Source: Streptomyces sp. BK208 (GTDB lineage: Bacteria > Actinomycetota > Actinomycetes > Streptomycetales > Streptomycetaceae). Taken from it: DNA of 64,000 nucleotides. Under the pieces are notes generated by a model, which searched no databases, was not told the origin of the DNA, and saw nothing but the letters and a program-made list of their open reading frames with translations. Made by a program: the position numbers and the translations under genes. The stretch is from assembly GCF_004364245.1 (NCBI RefSeq), contig NZ_SOAV01000008.1, positions 62,001-126,000 of the forward strand, written 5' to 3'. Shown one piece after another: positions 54,658 through 63,947 of the stretch. Each line of letters opens with the position of its first letter. The stretch's first letter is position 1.

Positions 54658-55611
54658 TCACACGGTGGCGGAGCGGCGCTGCTCCATGGCCATCCCGTAG
54701 AGCCGTCCGGCGCGGTACGAGGAACGCACCAGCGGGCCCGACATCACGCCGGAGAAACCGATCTGCTCGGCCTCCTCCTTCAGCTCCACGAACTCCTGCG
54801 GCTTGACCCAGCGCTCCACGGGGTGGTGGCGCACGGACGGGCGCAGGTACTGCGTGATGGTGATCAGCTCGCAGCCGGCCTCGTGCAGCTGCTTCAGCGC
54901 CTCGCTGATCTCCTCGCGGGTCTCGCCCATGCCGAGGATCAGGTTCGACTTGGTGACCAGGCCGTAGTCGCGGGCGTCCGTGATGACCTTCAGGGAGCGC
55001 TCGTAGCGGAAGCCGGGGCGGATGCGCTTGAAGATCCGCGGGACCGTCTCGACGTTGTGCGCGAAGACCTCGGGGCGGGAGTCGAAGACCTCCCGCAGCA
55101 GCTCCGGCACCGCGTTGAAGTCGGGGGCGAGCAGCTCGACCTTGGTGCGGCCGGCCTCGCGTCCGGCGGTCTGCTGGTGGATCTGGCGCACCGTCTCCGC
55201 GTACAGCCAGGCGCCGCCGTCGGGCAGGTCGTCGCGGGCGACGCCGGTGATGGTCGCGTAGTTCAGGTCCATCGTGACGACGGACTCGCCGACGCGGCGC
55301 GGCTCGTCGCGGTCGAGCGCCTCCGGCTTGCCGGTGTCGATCTGGCAGAAGTCACAACGCCGGGTGCACTGGTCGCCGCCGATGAGGAAGGTCGCCTCGC
55401 GGTCCTCCCAGCACTCGTAGATGTTGGGACAGCCGGCTTCCTGGCAGACCGTGTGCAGGCCCTCGCTCTTCACGAGGTTCTGCATCTTGGTGTACTCGGG
55501 GCCCATTTTCGCCCGGGTCTTGATCCACTCGGGCTTGCGCTCGATGGGGGTCTGGCTGTTGCGGACCTCCAGGCGCAGCATCTTGCGTCCGTCGGGTGCG
55601 ACTGCGGACAC
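54658..55611 (-). CDS. lipA: Lipoyl synthase
   Basis: 317 residues. A radical SAM enzyme that inserts two sulfurs at C6 and C8 of protein-bound octanoyl chains. Three Cys sets are visible: auxiliary cluster [12 protein letters not shown], radical [11 protein letters not shown], and the C-terminal RSSYRAG serine ligand. GTG 55611 ([10 protein letters not shown]) follows AGGGAGCC and gives the family length. It acts after LipB, encoded just upstream on the same strand across a 155-base gap with a repeat. Confidence 0.97.
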   Translation of the reverse strand: MSAVAPDGRKMLRLEVRNSQTPIERKPEWIKTRAKMGPEYTKMQNLVKSEGLHTVCQEAGCPNIYECWEDREATFLIGGDQCTRRCDFCQIDTGKPEALDRDEPRRVGESVVTMDLNYATITGVARDDLPDGGAWLYAETVRQIHQQTAGREAGRTKVELLAPDFNAVPELLREVFDSRPEVFAHNVETVPRIFKRIRPGFRYERSLKVITDARDYGLVTKSNLILGMGETREEISEALKQLHEAGCELITITQYLRPSVRHHPVERWVKPQEFVELKEEAEQIGFSGVMSGPLVRSSYRAGRLYGMAMEQRRSATV

Positions 55612-55694
55612 GACCGGCTCCCTAGCGTTTGATTCTTCGGCGTTCTTCAGGGTACGCCCGATGATTAGTTGGTCGGCGTTGGTGCTGGCCTTGC

Positions 55695-55764
55695 CGGGGA
55701 CTGCCGCCCCCAGGCCCCCGCTTCGGCCCTGACGGGCCTCGACGTCAAACGCCGGACGGGCTGG
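55695..55764. repeat. Extragenic repeat (TCAAACGCCGGACGGGCTGG type)
   Basis: A 70-base element between lipB and lipA with CCCCCGCTTCGGCCCTGACG continuing GGCC (hairpin GGCCC-TGAC-GGGCC), followed by TCAAACGCCGGACGGGCTGG just before the lipB stop. This sequence type is abundant between Streptomyces genes. It may reduce coupling between lipB and lipA. Confidence 0.65.
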
Positions 55765-55766
55765 TT

Positions 55767-56567
55767 TTATGCCGCCGGCGCCTTCTCGATCACCCGGGGC
55801 TTGAGTTCCGCGTTCTCCAGCACGTCCCGCAGGTGGCGCTCGGCGACCGGCAGGACCTCCTCGATGGTCACGTCGCGGCCGAGTTCGTTCGCCAGGGAGG
55901 CGACGCCCGCGTCGCGGATGCCGCAGGGGATGATCTTGTCGAACCACTTGTTGTCAGGGTTCACGTTGAACGAGAAGCCGTGCATCGTGACGCCCTTGGC
56001 GACCCGGATGCCGATCGCGGCGATCTTGCGGTCCTCGCGGCGCTGGCCCGCGTTGGACGGGGCGTACTCGGGGCCGTTGAGGCGGGGGTCGAACTCGTCG
56101 TCGGTCAGACGGGGGTCGAAGTCCAGGGACAGGCCGCCGAGCTTCGGGCGCTGCTCGACCGGATCGCCGAGGACCCAGACGCCGCTGCGGCCCTCCACCC
56201 GGGTGGTCTCCAGGCCGAACTCCGCGCAGGTGCGGATCAGGGCCTCCTCCAGGCGGCGGACGTGGGCCACCACGTCGACCGGACGCGGGAGCTTCTGGAT
56301 GGGGTAGCCCACCAGCTGGCCGGGGCCGTGCCAGGTGATCTTGCCGCCGCGGTCCACGTCGATCACCGGCGTGCCGTCCAGCGGACGCTCGCTCTCCTCG
56401 GTGCGCCGGCCGGCGGTGTAGACCGGCGGGTGTTCGAGGAGCAGCACGGTGTCGGGAACCTCGTCGGCGAACCGCGCGGCGTGCACCCGGCGCTGTTCGT
56501 CCCACGCCTCCTGGTACTCGACGCGTTCGGCACCGAAGCCCATCCGGACGAAGCGCAGCTCACTCAC
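55767..56567 (-). CDS. lipB: Octanoyl-ACP:protein N-octanoyltransferase
   Basis: 266 residues. Moves octanoate from ACP to lipoyl domains. Motifs: [52 protein letters not shown] (catalytic Lys) and [14 protein letters not shown] (nucleophilic Cys). GTG 56567 follows GGGAGG. Length is at the long end of the family because of a [15 protein letters not shown] insert near residue 165 typical of actinobacteria. Confidence 0.96.
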   Translation of the reverse strand: MSELRFVRMGFGAERVEYQEAWDEQRRVHAARFADEVPDTVLLLEHPPVYTAGRRTEESERPLDGTPVIDVDRGGKITWHGPGQLVGYPIQKLPRPVDVVAHVRRLEEALIRTCAEFGLETTRVEGRSGVWVLGDPVEQRPKLGGLSLDFDPRLTDDEFDPRLNGPEYAPSNAGQRREDRKIAAIGIRVAKGVTMHGFSFNVNPDNKWFDKIIPCGIRDAGVASLANELGRDVTIEEVLPVAERHLRDVLENAELKPRVIEKAPAA

Positions 56568-56802
56568 GGCACGTGCCTCCCTGCAAGGTCGTAAGGCACG
56601 AAGCGTGCCCACGCCACTGTACGACCGTCCACGTGTCGTCAGCCGGGCGGGCGATCCTCACACGATCGGATGAATGCCGGGCGAATTGTGCGATCGGGTG
56701 TTTACTCTCCGCTACATTCGCGCCGTTCACGAGGCCATAAGGGCTGCTCACAGGCGCTCCGGGCACTTCGAACACCCGGAAGGCAGGAGACCGCACCGCA
56801 CC

Positions 56803-58266
56803 ATGACGGAACGACCCGCGCAGCGCACCCCCAACCGCCAGCTCGCCGCGCTCATCGCCGAAGCGGGGTTCTCGAACGCGGGTCTCGCGCGTCGCGTCGA
56901 CCAGCTCGGACTCGAACACGGCCTGGACCTCAGATATGACAAGACGTCCGTCACCCGGTGGCTGCGCGGCCAGCAGCCCCGCGGCACCACCCCGGCCCTG
57001 ATCGCCGAGGTCTTCACCCGGCGCCTGGGCCGGCGCCTGACCGCCCAGGACCTCGGCCTGGACGCCTGCGCGCCGGTCTACGCGGGCCTGGAGTTCGCCG
57101 GGAGCCCGGACGAGGCGGTCGACATCGTCGGCGGGCTGTGGCGCAAGGACTCCGGCTCCCACGCCGAACTGCGGAAGATCGCCTTCACGCCGGCCGGACT
57201 CGTCGTGCCCAGCCGCGACTGGCTGATCGGCCGCGCCGACGAGAAGGTGGCCCGCGCCGAGGTGCCCGTCCGCATCCCCGCGCAGGGCCGCCCCACGACC
57301 CCCGGGCTCGCCGTCCGGCTCGACCCGTCCCGGCGCCGGGCCCCGGCCGAGCGAGGCCCGGGGCAGAAGGTCGGCGGGGGCGACCTCGCCGCGCTGCGCT
57401 CGGTCGGCGAGCTGTTCCGCAGCCTCGACGACCGGTACGGCGGCGGACACGCCCGCCAGGCCCTGGTGCGCTACCTGGAGCACGAGCTGGAGCCGATGTT
57501 GCGCGGCACCTACGGCGAGCAGACCGGCCGCCGCCTCTTCGCCGCCGCGGCCGACCTGACCCGGCTCGCCGGCTGGACGTCGTACGACATCGCCGCGCAC
57601 GGGCTGGCCCAGCGCTACTTCGTGCAGGCGCTGCGGCTCTCGCAGGCGGCGGCGGACCGGGCGTACGGCTCGTACGTGCTGGTCACCATGAGCCGGCAGG
57701 CCGTCTACCTGGGCCACGGGCGTGAGGCCGTGCAGCTGGCGCGGGTGGCGCAGCAGGGCGTGGGGACCTCGGCACCGCCGGTCGTGCAGACGCTGCTGCA
57801 CGCCGCCGAGGCGCGGGCGCACGCCCTTCTCGGCGAGGTGCGGGCCTGCACCGCGGCCCTGGTGCGGGCCGAGCGGGCGCTGGAGGCCGCCCGGCCCGGC
57901 GACGAGGTGCCGCACTGGGCCCGCTTCTTCGACGAGGCGCAGCTCGCCGACGAGTTCGGACACTGCCACCGCGACCTGCAGCAGTTCCGCGCCGCCGCCC
58001 AGCACGCGGAACGCTCGCTGCAGCTGCGCGCCCCCGTCTACGCCCGCAGCAGGCTCTTCTGCCGGGTCGTCCTCGCCACCGCCCGGCTGGGGCTCGGCGA
58101 ACTCGACCAGGCCTGCCAGCTGGCCGCCGAAGCGGCCGGCCAGGCGGCCGAGATGCGTTCGGTACGGGCCACGGAGTACGTCCGCGACTTCGAGCGCCGC
58201 CTGGAGCCGTACCGGGACGCCGCCCCGGTACGGGGGTACCGGGACAAGGTGGCGGCCCTGGGATAG
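56803..58266 (+). CDS. NsdA-like regulator: N-terminal DNA-binding-like domain plus TPR region
   Basis: 487 residues. N-terminal ~60-90 residues look like a divergent XRE-type domain (NRQLAALIAEAGFSNAGLARRVDQLG...YDKTSVTRWLRGQQPRG), followed by ~390 residues of helical TPR-like repeats (RQALVRYLEHELEPML, YFVQALRLSQAAADRAYGSYVLVTMSRQAVYLGHGREAVQLAR). NsdA-type proteins of this architecture repress development and antibiotics in S. coelicolor. ATG 56803 follows GCAGGAGACC. The 235-base gap to lipB carries both promoters. Confidence 0.85.
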   Translation: MTERPAQRTPNRQLAALIAEAGFSNAGLARRVDQLGLEHGLDLRYDKTSVTRWLRGQQPRGTTPALIAEVFTRRLGRRLTAQDLGLDACAPVYAGLEFAGSPDEAVDIVGGLWRKDSGSHAELRKIAFTPAGLVVPSRDWLIGRADEKVARAEVPVRIPAQGRPTTPGLAVRLDPSRRRAPAERGPGQKVGGGDLAALRSVGELFRSLDDRYGGGHARQALVRYLEHELEPMLRGTYGEQTGRRLFAAAADLTRLAGWTSYDIAAHGLAQRYFVQALRLSQAAADRAYGSYVLVTMSRQAVYLGHGREAVQLARVAQQGVGTSAPPVVQTLLHAAEARAHALLGEVRACTAALVRAERALEAARPGDEVPHWARFFDEAQLADEFGHCHRDLQQFRAAAQHAERSLQLRAPVYARSRLFCRVVLATARLGLGELDQACQLAAEAAGQAAEMRSVRATEYVRDFERRLEPYRDAAPVRGYRDKVAALG

Positions 58267-58313
58267 CTGGGACAGCAGGGGTGGAGGGGTCCAGGGCCTC
58301 GAACGACACCCTT

Positions 58314-59714
58314 CTAGGCCGCGTGGGCGGTCGCCGTCGGTTCCGCCGCGTGCATCGGCCGGCCCGCCCCCAGGTCCGACAGGATCGCCGCCGACGCCCG
58401 GTGGCCCGAGTGCAGGGCGCCCTGGGGGGTGCTGGTGTCGCGGTGGTCGCCGCACACGTACAGCCCGGCCAGCAGCCGTACCGGCCTGCGCGGGTCGTGC
58501 GGCGGGCGCATCGCGGGCACCGCCTCGGGCGTGTGGTGCACGGCGAGGGTCTCCCACCGGGTGGTCGGGATGCCGTAGAGGCGGGAGAGGTGGATGCGCA
58601 CGGCGGTGTCCAGGTCCGGCGGGGGAGGGCCGAGGACCGTCGAGGAGACGAGCGCGCGGCCGGCGGGCGCGCGGGACGGGTCCACCCGGCTGACCAGCGC
58701 CGTGTGGGCCACCGGACCGCCCCGGTCGGCGTCGAGCAGCAGGGACGCGCCGGTCGTCGGCGGCTCGTCGGTCGTGTGGTGCACCACCGTCACCGGGTGG
58801 AAGTCCGGCACCCGCAGGCCCGGCAGCAGCTCGGCGGCGGCGCGGGCGTCGGTCGCCACCAGGACGGCCCGGCAGCGGATGACGCCGTGCTCCGCGGTGG
58901 TCACGGCGTTGGTCGCCACCGAGGTGACACGCACCCCGGTGCGCACGGTGCCCGGCGGCAGCGACCGCGCCATGTGGTCCGGCAGCGCCTCCGCACCGCC
59001 CTCGGGCAGGGCGAGCCGACCGCAGGCGAAGGCGCGCAGCGCGAGGTCCGCGCACCGGCTGGACGTCGTCAGGTCGGGGTCGCACAGCAGGGCGGCGAGC
59101 AGCGGACGCAGGAAGCCGTCGATCGTGCGGGGCGGCAGCCCGCGGGCGGCCAGTGCGCGGGCGGCGGGCAGCTCCGGACGGGCCAGCAGCCGCTCGGCCG
59201 GCGTGTGCGCGAGCCGGGCCAGCGCGGCCCCGAGCCTGGCCTGGTCGACGGCGGTGCCGAGCGGGGCACCGGCGCGGGTGCGGAGTGCGGCGGGTCCGGC
59301 GGACGGGCCGGGCGCGTTCACCGTGCGCCGGGGCGCGGGGATCGAGCGAGGGGCGCTCGCCAGGGCGCGCACAGCATGGAGTGCGCCCCGTGCGCTCCGT
59401 ACGCCCGCCGGGGCGCCCGCGCGGTGGTGGCGTCCCTCGCTGTGCAGCAGGACGCCGGGGGCGAAGGGCAGCAGCGCGAGGCCGTCCAGCCCTGGGGTGC
59501 GGCGCAGTTCGGGATACGCCGTGGACAGCAGCTGTCCGATTCTGTCGAGCCGGAAACCGTCGACCTTCTCCGTGGCCATCCGGCCGCCCACCGTGTGGGC
59601 GGCCTCCAGGACCGTGGTCGTCACTCCTGCGCTGGTCAGCCGTTGAGCCGCGGCGAGTCCGGCGATCCCGGCTCCCACGACGACGACGTCCGCCTGGTAC
59701 GCGGGCTCAAACAC
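58314..59714 (-). CDS. FAD-dependent oxidoreductase (amine oxidase/phytoene desaturase-like)
   Basis: 466 residues. FAD-binding start DVVVVGAGIAGLAAAQRLTSAGVTTTVLEAAHTVGGRM (Rossmann GxGxxG and the GGR motif); the late GLYVCGDHRDTSTPQGALHSGHRASAAIL is the second FAD motif. The middle is Pro/Ala/Arg-rich and little conserved. Resembles protoporphyrinogen-oxidase/carotenoid-desaturase proteins, but the substrate is unknown. GTG 59714 follows GAGGAGGGG. It converges on the NsdA-like gene with 47 bases between stops. Confidence 0.88.
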   Translation of the reverse strand: MFEPAYQADVVVVGAGIAGLAAAQRLTSAGVTTTVLEAAHTVGGRMATEKVDGFRLDRIGQLLSTAYPELRRTPGLDGLALLPFAPGVLLHSEGRHHRAGAPAGVRSARGALHAVRALASAPRSIPAPRRTVNAPGPSAGPAALRTRAGAPLGTAVDQARLGAALARLAHTPAERLLARPELPAARALAARGLPPRTIDGFLRPLLAALLCDPDLTTSSRCADLALRAFACGRLALPEGGAEALPDHMARSLPPGTVRTGVRVTSVATNAVTTAEHGVIRCRAVLVATDARAAAELLPGLRVPDFHPVTVVHHTTDEPPTTGASLLLDADRGGPVAHTALVSRVDPSRAPAGRALVSSTVLGPPPPDLDTAVRIHLSRLYGIPTTRWETLAVHHTPEAVPAMRPPHDPRRPVRLLAGLYVCGDHRDTSTPQGALHSGHRASAAILSDLGAGRPMHAAEPTATAHAA

Positions 59715-60136
59715 GTGCCCCTCCTCGAGGTTGCGCGGCCGCTGGAGACGTCATGCCCCCAACAGGCTTGAGGAATACCCGAGTTCGAGACGAGGCTAGG
59801 GCCCGAAATGGTCAGCGGGAGTCGCACGGGGGCAGCACACGGTCGCACAGTGGTCGCATGCGGATGCGATGTGGTTGCCGTGCGGTCGAGGTCGGTCGAG
59901 GTCGGTCGGTGTCGATCGGTACCGGCTGGGCGGTGGTCCGTGGGGGGGGCGACCGGTGGGCCACGGGGGCGGGCGGTGGACCCGTGCGGCGGGCGGCTGA
60001 CACGTGGGTGGCCGACCGGTGGCCCGCGGCGGGGAGGGCGACGGGCCGTGGGCGGGGAGACCGGTGATCGGGGCGCCCGGTCGGCCAGGGGCCGGAAGCG
60101 GTCCGGGCGCCCGGTCGGCGTACGACGCCGTGATGC
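59715..60136. other. 422-base G-rich noncoding region
   Basis: Between the FAD oxidoreductase and TIGR01777 epimerase genes (same strand). It contains GTCGAGGTCGGTCGAGGTCG repeats near 59886-59910, long G runs (GTGGGGGGGGC, 59940), GGTGGGCC/GGCCACG repeats, and TCGCAT-GCGG-ATGCGA (59854-59869). No gene is convincing: open frames have no ribosome site and skewed Gly/Arg content. The oxidoreductase promoter lies at the left end. Confidence 0.5.
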
Positions 60137-61081
60137 CTACAACGCCGCCCGGATCGCCCCGTCGATCTCCGGGAACGCGAAGCGGAAGCCCGACTCCAGG
60201 AGGCGGGCCGGCAGTACCCGGGCGCTGCCGAGGACGTCGCCCGCCATCTCGCCCAGCGCCGCCCGCAGCACCGGCGCGGGCACCGCGAACGGCGCCGGCC
60301 GGTGCAGCACCCTGCTCATGGCCAGCGTGACCTCACGGTTCGTCACCGGCCGCGGGGCGGTCAGGTTGAAGGGGCCGGACAGGTCGTCCCGGTCCATCAG
60401 ATGCCGGACGGCCGCCACCTCGTCGTGCAGCGCCACGAAGGACCAGTACTGCGACCCGTCGCCCAGCCGTCCGCCGAGCCCCGCCCGGAAGAGCGGGAAG
60501 AGCCGCCCCCAGGCCCCGCCGCCGCGCGCGACGACCAGACCGGTCCGGGTGAACACCGTCCGCACGCCCGCCTCGCGGGCCGGGGCGGCCGCGGCCTCCC
60601 ACTCCACGCACAGGGCCGGCAGGAAACCCTCTCCCGCCGGCGCGCTCTCGTCCACCGGACGGTCGCCGGTCTGCCCGTAGTAGCCCACCGCGCTGCCGTT
60701 CACGAACACGCGCGGCGGCCGCTCCATCGAGGCGACGGCCTCCGCCAGCGCCGTCGTGCCGTGCACCCGGCTGCTGCGGATGCGCGTCTTGTAGGCGTCC
60801 GTCCAGCGGCGGTCGCCCACCCCGGCGCCGGCCAGGTTGATCACGGCGTCGCATCCCTCAAGACCGGCCGCGTCCACCCGCCCGTGCTCCGGATCCCAGC
60901 GGACCTCGTCCGCGCCGGCGGGGTCGTGCCGCACCAGGCGCACCACCTCGTGCCCGTCCGCGGCCAAGGACCGCGCCAGCGCGCCGCCGATGAGACCGGA
61001 CGCGCCGGCCACCGCGACGCGGGACCGGCCCCCGCCCGAACGTCCGCCCCTGCGCCCGCCGTCCACCTGTCCGTCGTCCAT
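60137..61081 (-). CDS. TIGR01777-family NAD-dependent epimerase-like protein
   Basis: 314 residues. Atypical SDR: SRVAVAGASGLIGGALARSLAADGHEVVRLVR, then DAVINLAGAGVGDRRW, VFVNGSAVGYYGQTGDRPVDESAPAG and GPFNLTAPRPVTN, a signature of the YfcH/TIGR01777 family. The C-terminal DUF1731-like end reads FRFAFPEIDGAIRAAL. Function unknown. ATG 61081 with AGGA 9 nt upstream; a Gly/Arg-rich N-terminus precedes the fold. Confidence 0.93.
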   Translation of the reverse strand: MDDGQVDGGRRGGRSGGGRSRVAVAGASGLIGGALARSLAADGHEVVRLVRHDPAGADEVRWDPEHGRVDAAGLEGCDAVINLAGAGVGDRRWTDAYKTRIRSSRVHGTTALAEAVASMERPPRVFVNGSAVGYYGQTGDRPVDESAPAGEGFLPALCVEWEAAAAPAREAGVRTVFTRTGLVVARGGGAWGRLFPLFRAGLGGRLGDGSQYWSFVALHDEVAAVRHLMDRDDLSGPFNLTAPRPVTNREVTLAMSRVLHRPAPFAVPAPVLRAALGEMAGDVLGSARVLPARLLESGFRFAFPEIDGAIRAAL

Positions 61082-61153
61082 GGGCCCATCCTGCCGGGTC
61101 GTGCGGGGAAAACCACGGAACGGTCCCGGCCACCGCGCCGTACAGTGATCGCC

Positions 61154-61705
61154 ATGCCAGCCCCGCACATACGCCGAGCCAGGCCCGAGGACGAGCAGCC
61201 GCTGCGCCGGATCGACCTCGAGACCTGGTCCTACCTGCACGCCGTCTCGCCCCCGCCGGGGCCGGACGACCCGTTCTTCCGCGACACCTGCGGGCCCGAC
61301 GCCCACCTGGTCGCCGAACTCGACGGCGCCGTCGTCGGCTACGTCCGCCTCGGCCTCCCCACCCCGCTCGCCTCCAACACCCACGTCCGCCAGATCCGCG
61401 GCCTCGCCGTCGCCGGCGCCGCCCGCGGGCACGGCGTGGGCCGGGCCCTGGTCCGGGCCGCGGTCGAGGAGGCCCGGCAGGGCGGCTTCCGCCGCATCAC
61501 CCTGCGGGTCCTCGGCCACAACACCGCCGCGCGGGGGCTGTACGAGTCGGAGGGCTTCCTCGTCGAGGGCGTGCAGCCCGAGGAGTTCCTCCTGGACGGC
61601 CGGTACGTCGACGACGTGCTGATGGGGCAGATGCTGACCGGCCCGGCAGACCCGGACGGCCCGGCAGACTCGGCAGGCCCGGCAGGGGACGCGCTCACGA
61701 CGTGA
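61154..61705 (+). CDS. GNAT-family N-acetyltransferase
   Basis: 183 residues. GNAT core: HIRRARPEDEQPLRRID, VGYVRLGL, RQIRGLAVAGAARGHGVGRALV (acetyl-CoA binding Q/RxxGxG/A) and LGHNTAARGLYESEGFLVEGV. A C-terminal tail is a tandem GPAD/AGPAG repeat. No clear ribosome site; TACAGT lies 13 nt before the ATG, so a short or leaderless message is possible. It ends overlapping the convergent MarP-like gene by 11 bp. Substrate unknown; small-molecule or RimI-like protein acetylation. Confidence 0.88.
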   Translation: MPAPHIRRARPEDEQPLRRIDLETWSYLHAVSPPPGPDDPFFRDTCGPDAHLVAELDGAVVGYVRLGLPTPLASNTHVRQIRGLAVAGAARGHGVGRALVRAAVEEARQGGFRRITLRVLGHNTAARGLYESEGFLVEGVQPEEFLLDGRYVDDVLMGQMLTGPADPDGPADSAGPAGDALTT

Positions 61706-62879
61706 CCGGGTCGCCCGTGTCCACCGCCCGCGTGGCGTCCGCCGCGCTGCGCGCCTCGGGGGCCACCTCGGCCGCCGTCAGCACGTACCCGGTCTCCGCG
61801 TCGGAGGTGGAACGGGCGAAGACCACGCCGTACACCCGGCCGTCGGTGGTCAGCAGCGGTCCGCCCGAGTTGCCGGGGCGGACCGTGGAGCGGATCGAGT
61901 AGATCTCCCTCGTCACGCTCTCGTCGCCGTAGATGTTCCGGCCGGTGGCCCGGATCCGGTTCGCCACCGTCGCCGCTCGCAGGTCCAGGGCCCCGTCCTG
62001 CGGATAGCCCGCGACCACCGCCGCGTCGCCGCGCGCGGCGTCCTCGTCGAACCGCAGCACCGGCGCCCTCAGGCCGGGGACGTACAGCACGGCCACGTCC
62101 TTGTCCGGGTCGAACAGCACCACCCGCGCCTCGTACGCCGGGCCCACACCGCCGATCCGCACGGTCGGGTCGTCGATGCCGGCCACCACGTGGGCGTTGG
62201 TCATCACGTGCTCCGGCGCGTACACGAAGCCGCTGCCCTCGCGACCCTGGGCGCCGGCGACGCCCTCCACCTTCACCGTGCCGAGCTTGGCCGCCCGGGT
62301 GGCCGCGGGCGTGACACTGTCGCCTGAGGGCTCGGCGACCTCGGCGGCCGACTCGTTCTCGAACGGGTTGAAGACCTGGGGGAACCCGGCGTCGGCCAGC
62401 GCGGACGTCGCCCGGGAGAACCACGCCGGGGTGGTGTCGGGCATCACCCGCTGCACCGCGTCCAGCACGGCCGAGCCCCGGATCGCCGAGGTGAGCAGCG
62501 ACGACGAGGACGCCGCCAGCACGCTCGCCGCCACCCACGCCACGATCAGCGCCGCCGCCGCGTGCGCCACCGCCCCGCCGACGCCGTCGGCCACCCGGAG
62601 CGGGCCGGCGGCCAGCTCCCGGCGCAGGCGCAGCGCGAGCCGCCCCGCCAGCTCGTGGCCCACCATGGCCGGCAGCAGCACCGTGACCACCGCGACGGCC
62701 GTCGCCGCGGTCGAGCCCCGCGCCACCAGGTCCGTCACCCACGGCAGGAGCCACACGCCGAGCACCGCACCGCCCACGAAGCCGGCCAGCGACACACAGC
62801 CGGCCACCAGGCCGCGCCGGTACCCGGAAGCCGCGTAGGCCAGCACCACCAGCGCCAGCACGAGGTCGAGCAGGTCCAC
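61695..62879 (-). CDS. MarP-family membrane serine protease (CvpA-like plus trypsin-like)
   Basis: 394 residues. Four TM segments in a CvpA-like N-terminal domain (~5-125: LVLALVVLAYAASG..., AVLGVWLLPWV, VAVVTVLLPAMVG, AHAAAALIVAWVAAS), then an extracytoplasmic protease with triad His (VMTNAHVV), Asp (PDKDVAVL) and Ser (RPGNSGGPLL). The same architecture as MarP of Mycobacterium, which is needed for acid and oxidative stress. GTG 62879 after AAAGG. Likely envelope protein quality or peptidoglycan hydrolase processing. Confidence 0.9.
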   Translation of the reverse strand: MDLLDLVLALVVLAYAASGYRRGLVAGCVSLAGFVGGAVLGVWLLPWVTDLVARGSTAATAVAVVTVLLPAMVGHELAGRLALRLRRELAAGPLRVADGVGGAVAHAAAALIVAWVAASVLAASSSSLLTSAIRGSAVLDAVQRVMPDTTPAWFSRATSALADAGFPQVFNPFENESAAEVAEPSGDSVTPAATRAAKLGTVKVEGVAGAQGREGSGFVYAPEHVMTNAHVVAGIDDPTVRIGGVGPAYEARVVLFDPDKDVAVLYVPGLRAPVLRFDEDAARGDAAVVAGYPQDGALDLRAATVANRIRATGRNIYGDESVTREIYSIRSTVRPGNSGGPLLTTDGRVYGVVFARSTSDAETGYVLTAAEVAPEARSAADATRAVDTGDPVTS

Positions 62880-63100
62880 GCGAACCGCCTTTCTGCCGGA
62901 GCCCTGGGCCCTCAGTACGTGCCGTACCGGGCCGGTCGATCAGTCCGAGGCGCACACCTGTCCGAAAACCGGTCGCATCCCTCGGGACGCGGTCGCGAAC
63001 GTGTGCGGTCCACCGTGGAACGCCGGGCACCGGGACGATGGTTCCACCGGGTGGCATCGCACACATCGCGGACAGAGCGGATCCGCCGGACAGTAGGACC

Positions 63101-63919
63101 ATGCGAGTCTTCCGAGGACCGCGCCGGGCCCGGGAGCGACGGGCCGCCCGGATACCCGGCGCCCCCCGCCTGCCGGTCGCGGTCCGGGCGCTGCTCGGCG
63201 CCCTGCCGGGGCTGGCCGCCGTCGCCGCCCTCTTCCTGTGCGCGAACGGGGTGCAACGGGCGGCCGACGCCGATGCCGCCCCGGCCGCCTCCGCCGCCGA
63301 CCGGTACGCGGCGCCGCGGCCCGACATCGTGCCCCGGTCGGTCTGGCTGGGCGGCGCCGCCCGCGCCCAGCCGGCCCCGCGCTACGACGACAGGGTCGTC
63401 GCCGTCTTCGTCCACCACACCGACACGCCGAACGGCTACGACTGCGCCGACGTGCCGTCCATCCTCCGCGGTGTGTACCAGGGCCAGACCGGTGCGCGGG
63501 ACTGGGACGACATCGGGTACAACTTCGTCGTCGACCGCTGCGGCACGATCTACGAGGGCCGGGCCGGGGGCATCGACCGTCCGGTCACCGGTGCCCACAC
63601 GCAGGGGTTCAACCACCGCACCACCGGGATCGCCGCCCTCGGCACCTACACCGCCGGGGTGCCCGTGCCGGACGAGCTGACCGACGCGATCGCCGCCGTG
63701 GCGGCCTGGAAGCTCGGTGAGACCGGCACCGACCCGCACGCGAAGGTCGCCCTGGTCTCCAGCAACGGCCTCAGCCGGTACGCGGCGGGGGCCACCGCCA
63801 CGCTGCCCGCCGTCGCGGGGCACGACGACGGTTACGCGACGAGCTGTCCCGGCGCGGCCCTCACCGCCCGGCTCGCGGACATCAGGGACACGGCGGCCCG
63901 CCTCCAGGGCCGCGCCTGA
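63101..63919 (+). CDS. Peptidoglycan recognition protein-type N-acetylmuramoyl-L-alanine amidase
   Basis: 272 residues. A signal/TM N-terminus (VAVRALLGALPGLAAVAALFLCANG, ~26-50) precedes a PGRP/amidase_2 domain: VFVHHTDTPNGYDC (zinc His), IGYNFVVDRCGTIYEGRAGG, AGFNHRTTGIAALGTY and VAGHDDGYATSCPG (zinc His and Cys). It cuts the lactyl-amide bond of peptidoglycan, outside the cell. GGACC precedes the ATG. Divergent from the MarP-like protease, which may share envelope tasks. Confidence 0.93.
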   Translation: MRVFRGPRRARERRAARIPGAPRLPVAVRALLGALPGLAAVAALFLCANGVQRAADADAAPAASAADRYAAPRPDIVPRSVWLGGAARAQPAPRYDDRVVAVFVHHTDTPNGYDCADVPSILRGVYQGQTGARDWDDIGYNFVVDRCGTIYEGRAGGIDRPVTGAHTQGFNHRTTGIAALGTYTAGVPVPDELTDAIAAVAAWKLGETGTDPHAKVALVSSNGLSRYAAGATATLPAVAGHDDGYATSCPGAALTARLADIRDTAARLQGRA

Positions 63920-63947
63920 CCGGCCGCGCGGGCGGGCGCGGCCGGTC
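63918..63947. terminator. Terminator between amidase and next gene
   Basis: GACCGGCCGCGC (63918-63929) and GCGCGGCCGGTC (63936-63947) with a six-base loop. It overlaps the stop of the amidase and the presumed stop of the convergent gene. Confidence 0.65.

Noticed and set aside
58267-58316. A second copy of the MITE-like end near the FAD oxidoreductase stop
   Set aside because: AACGACACCC next to CTAG matches about 10 bases of the right end, but no left partner or inverted repeat exists within the 47-base gap, so chance is likely.
59812-60003. A 63-codon minus-strand frame in the G-rich gap
   Set aside because: Pro/Arg-rich, no ribosome site, and made from repeated GC motifs; not credible as a gene.
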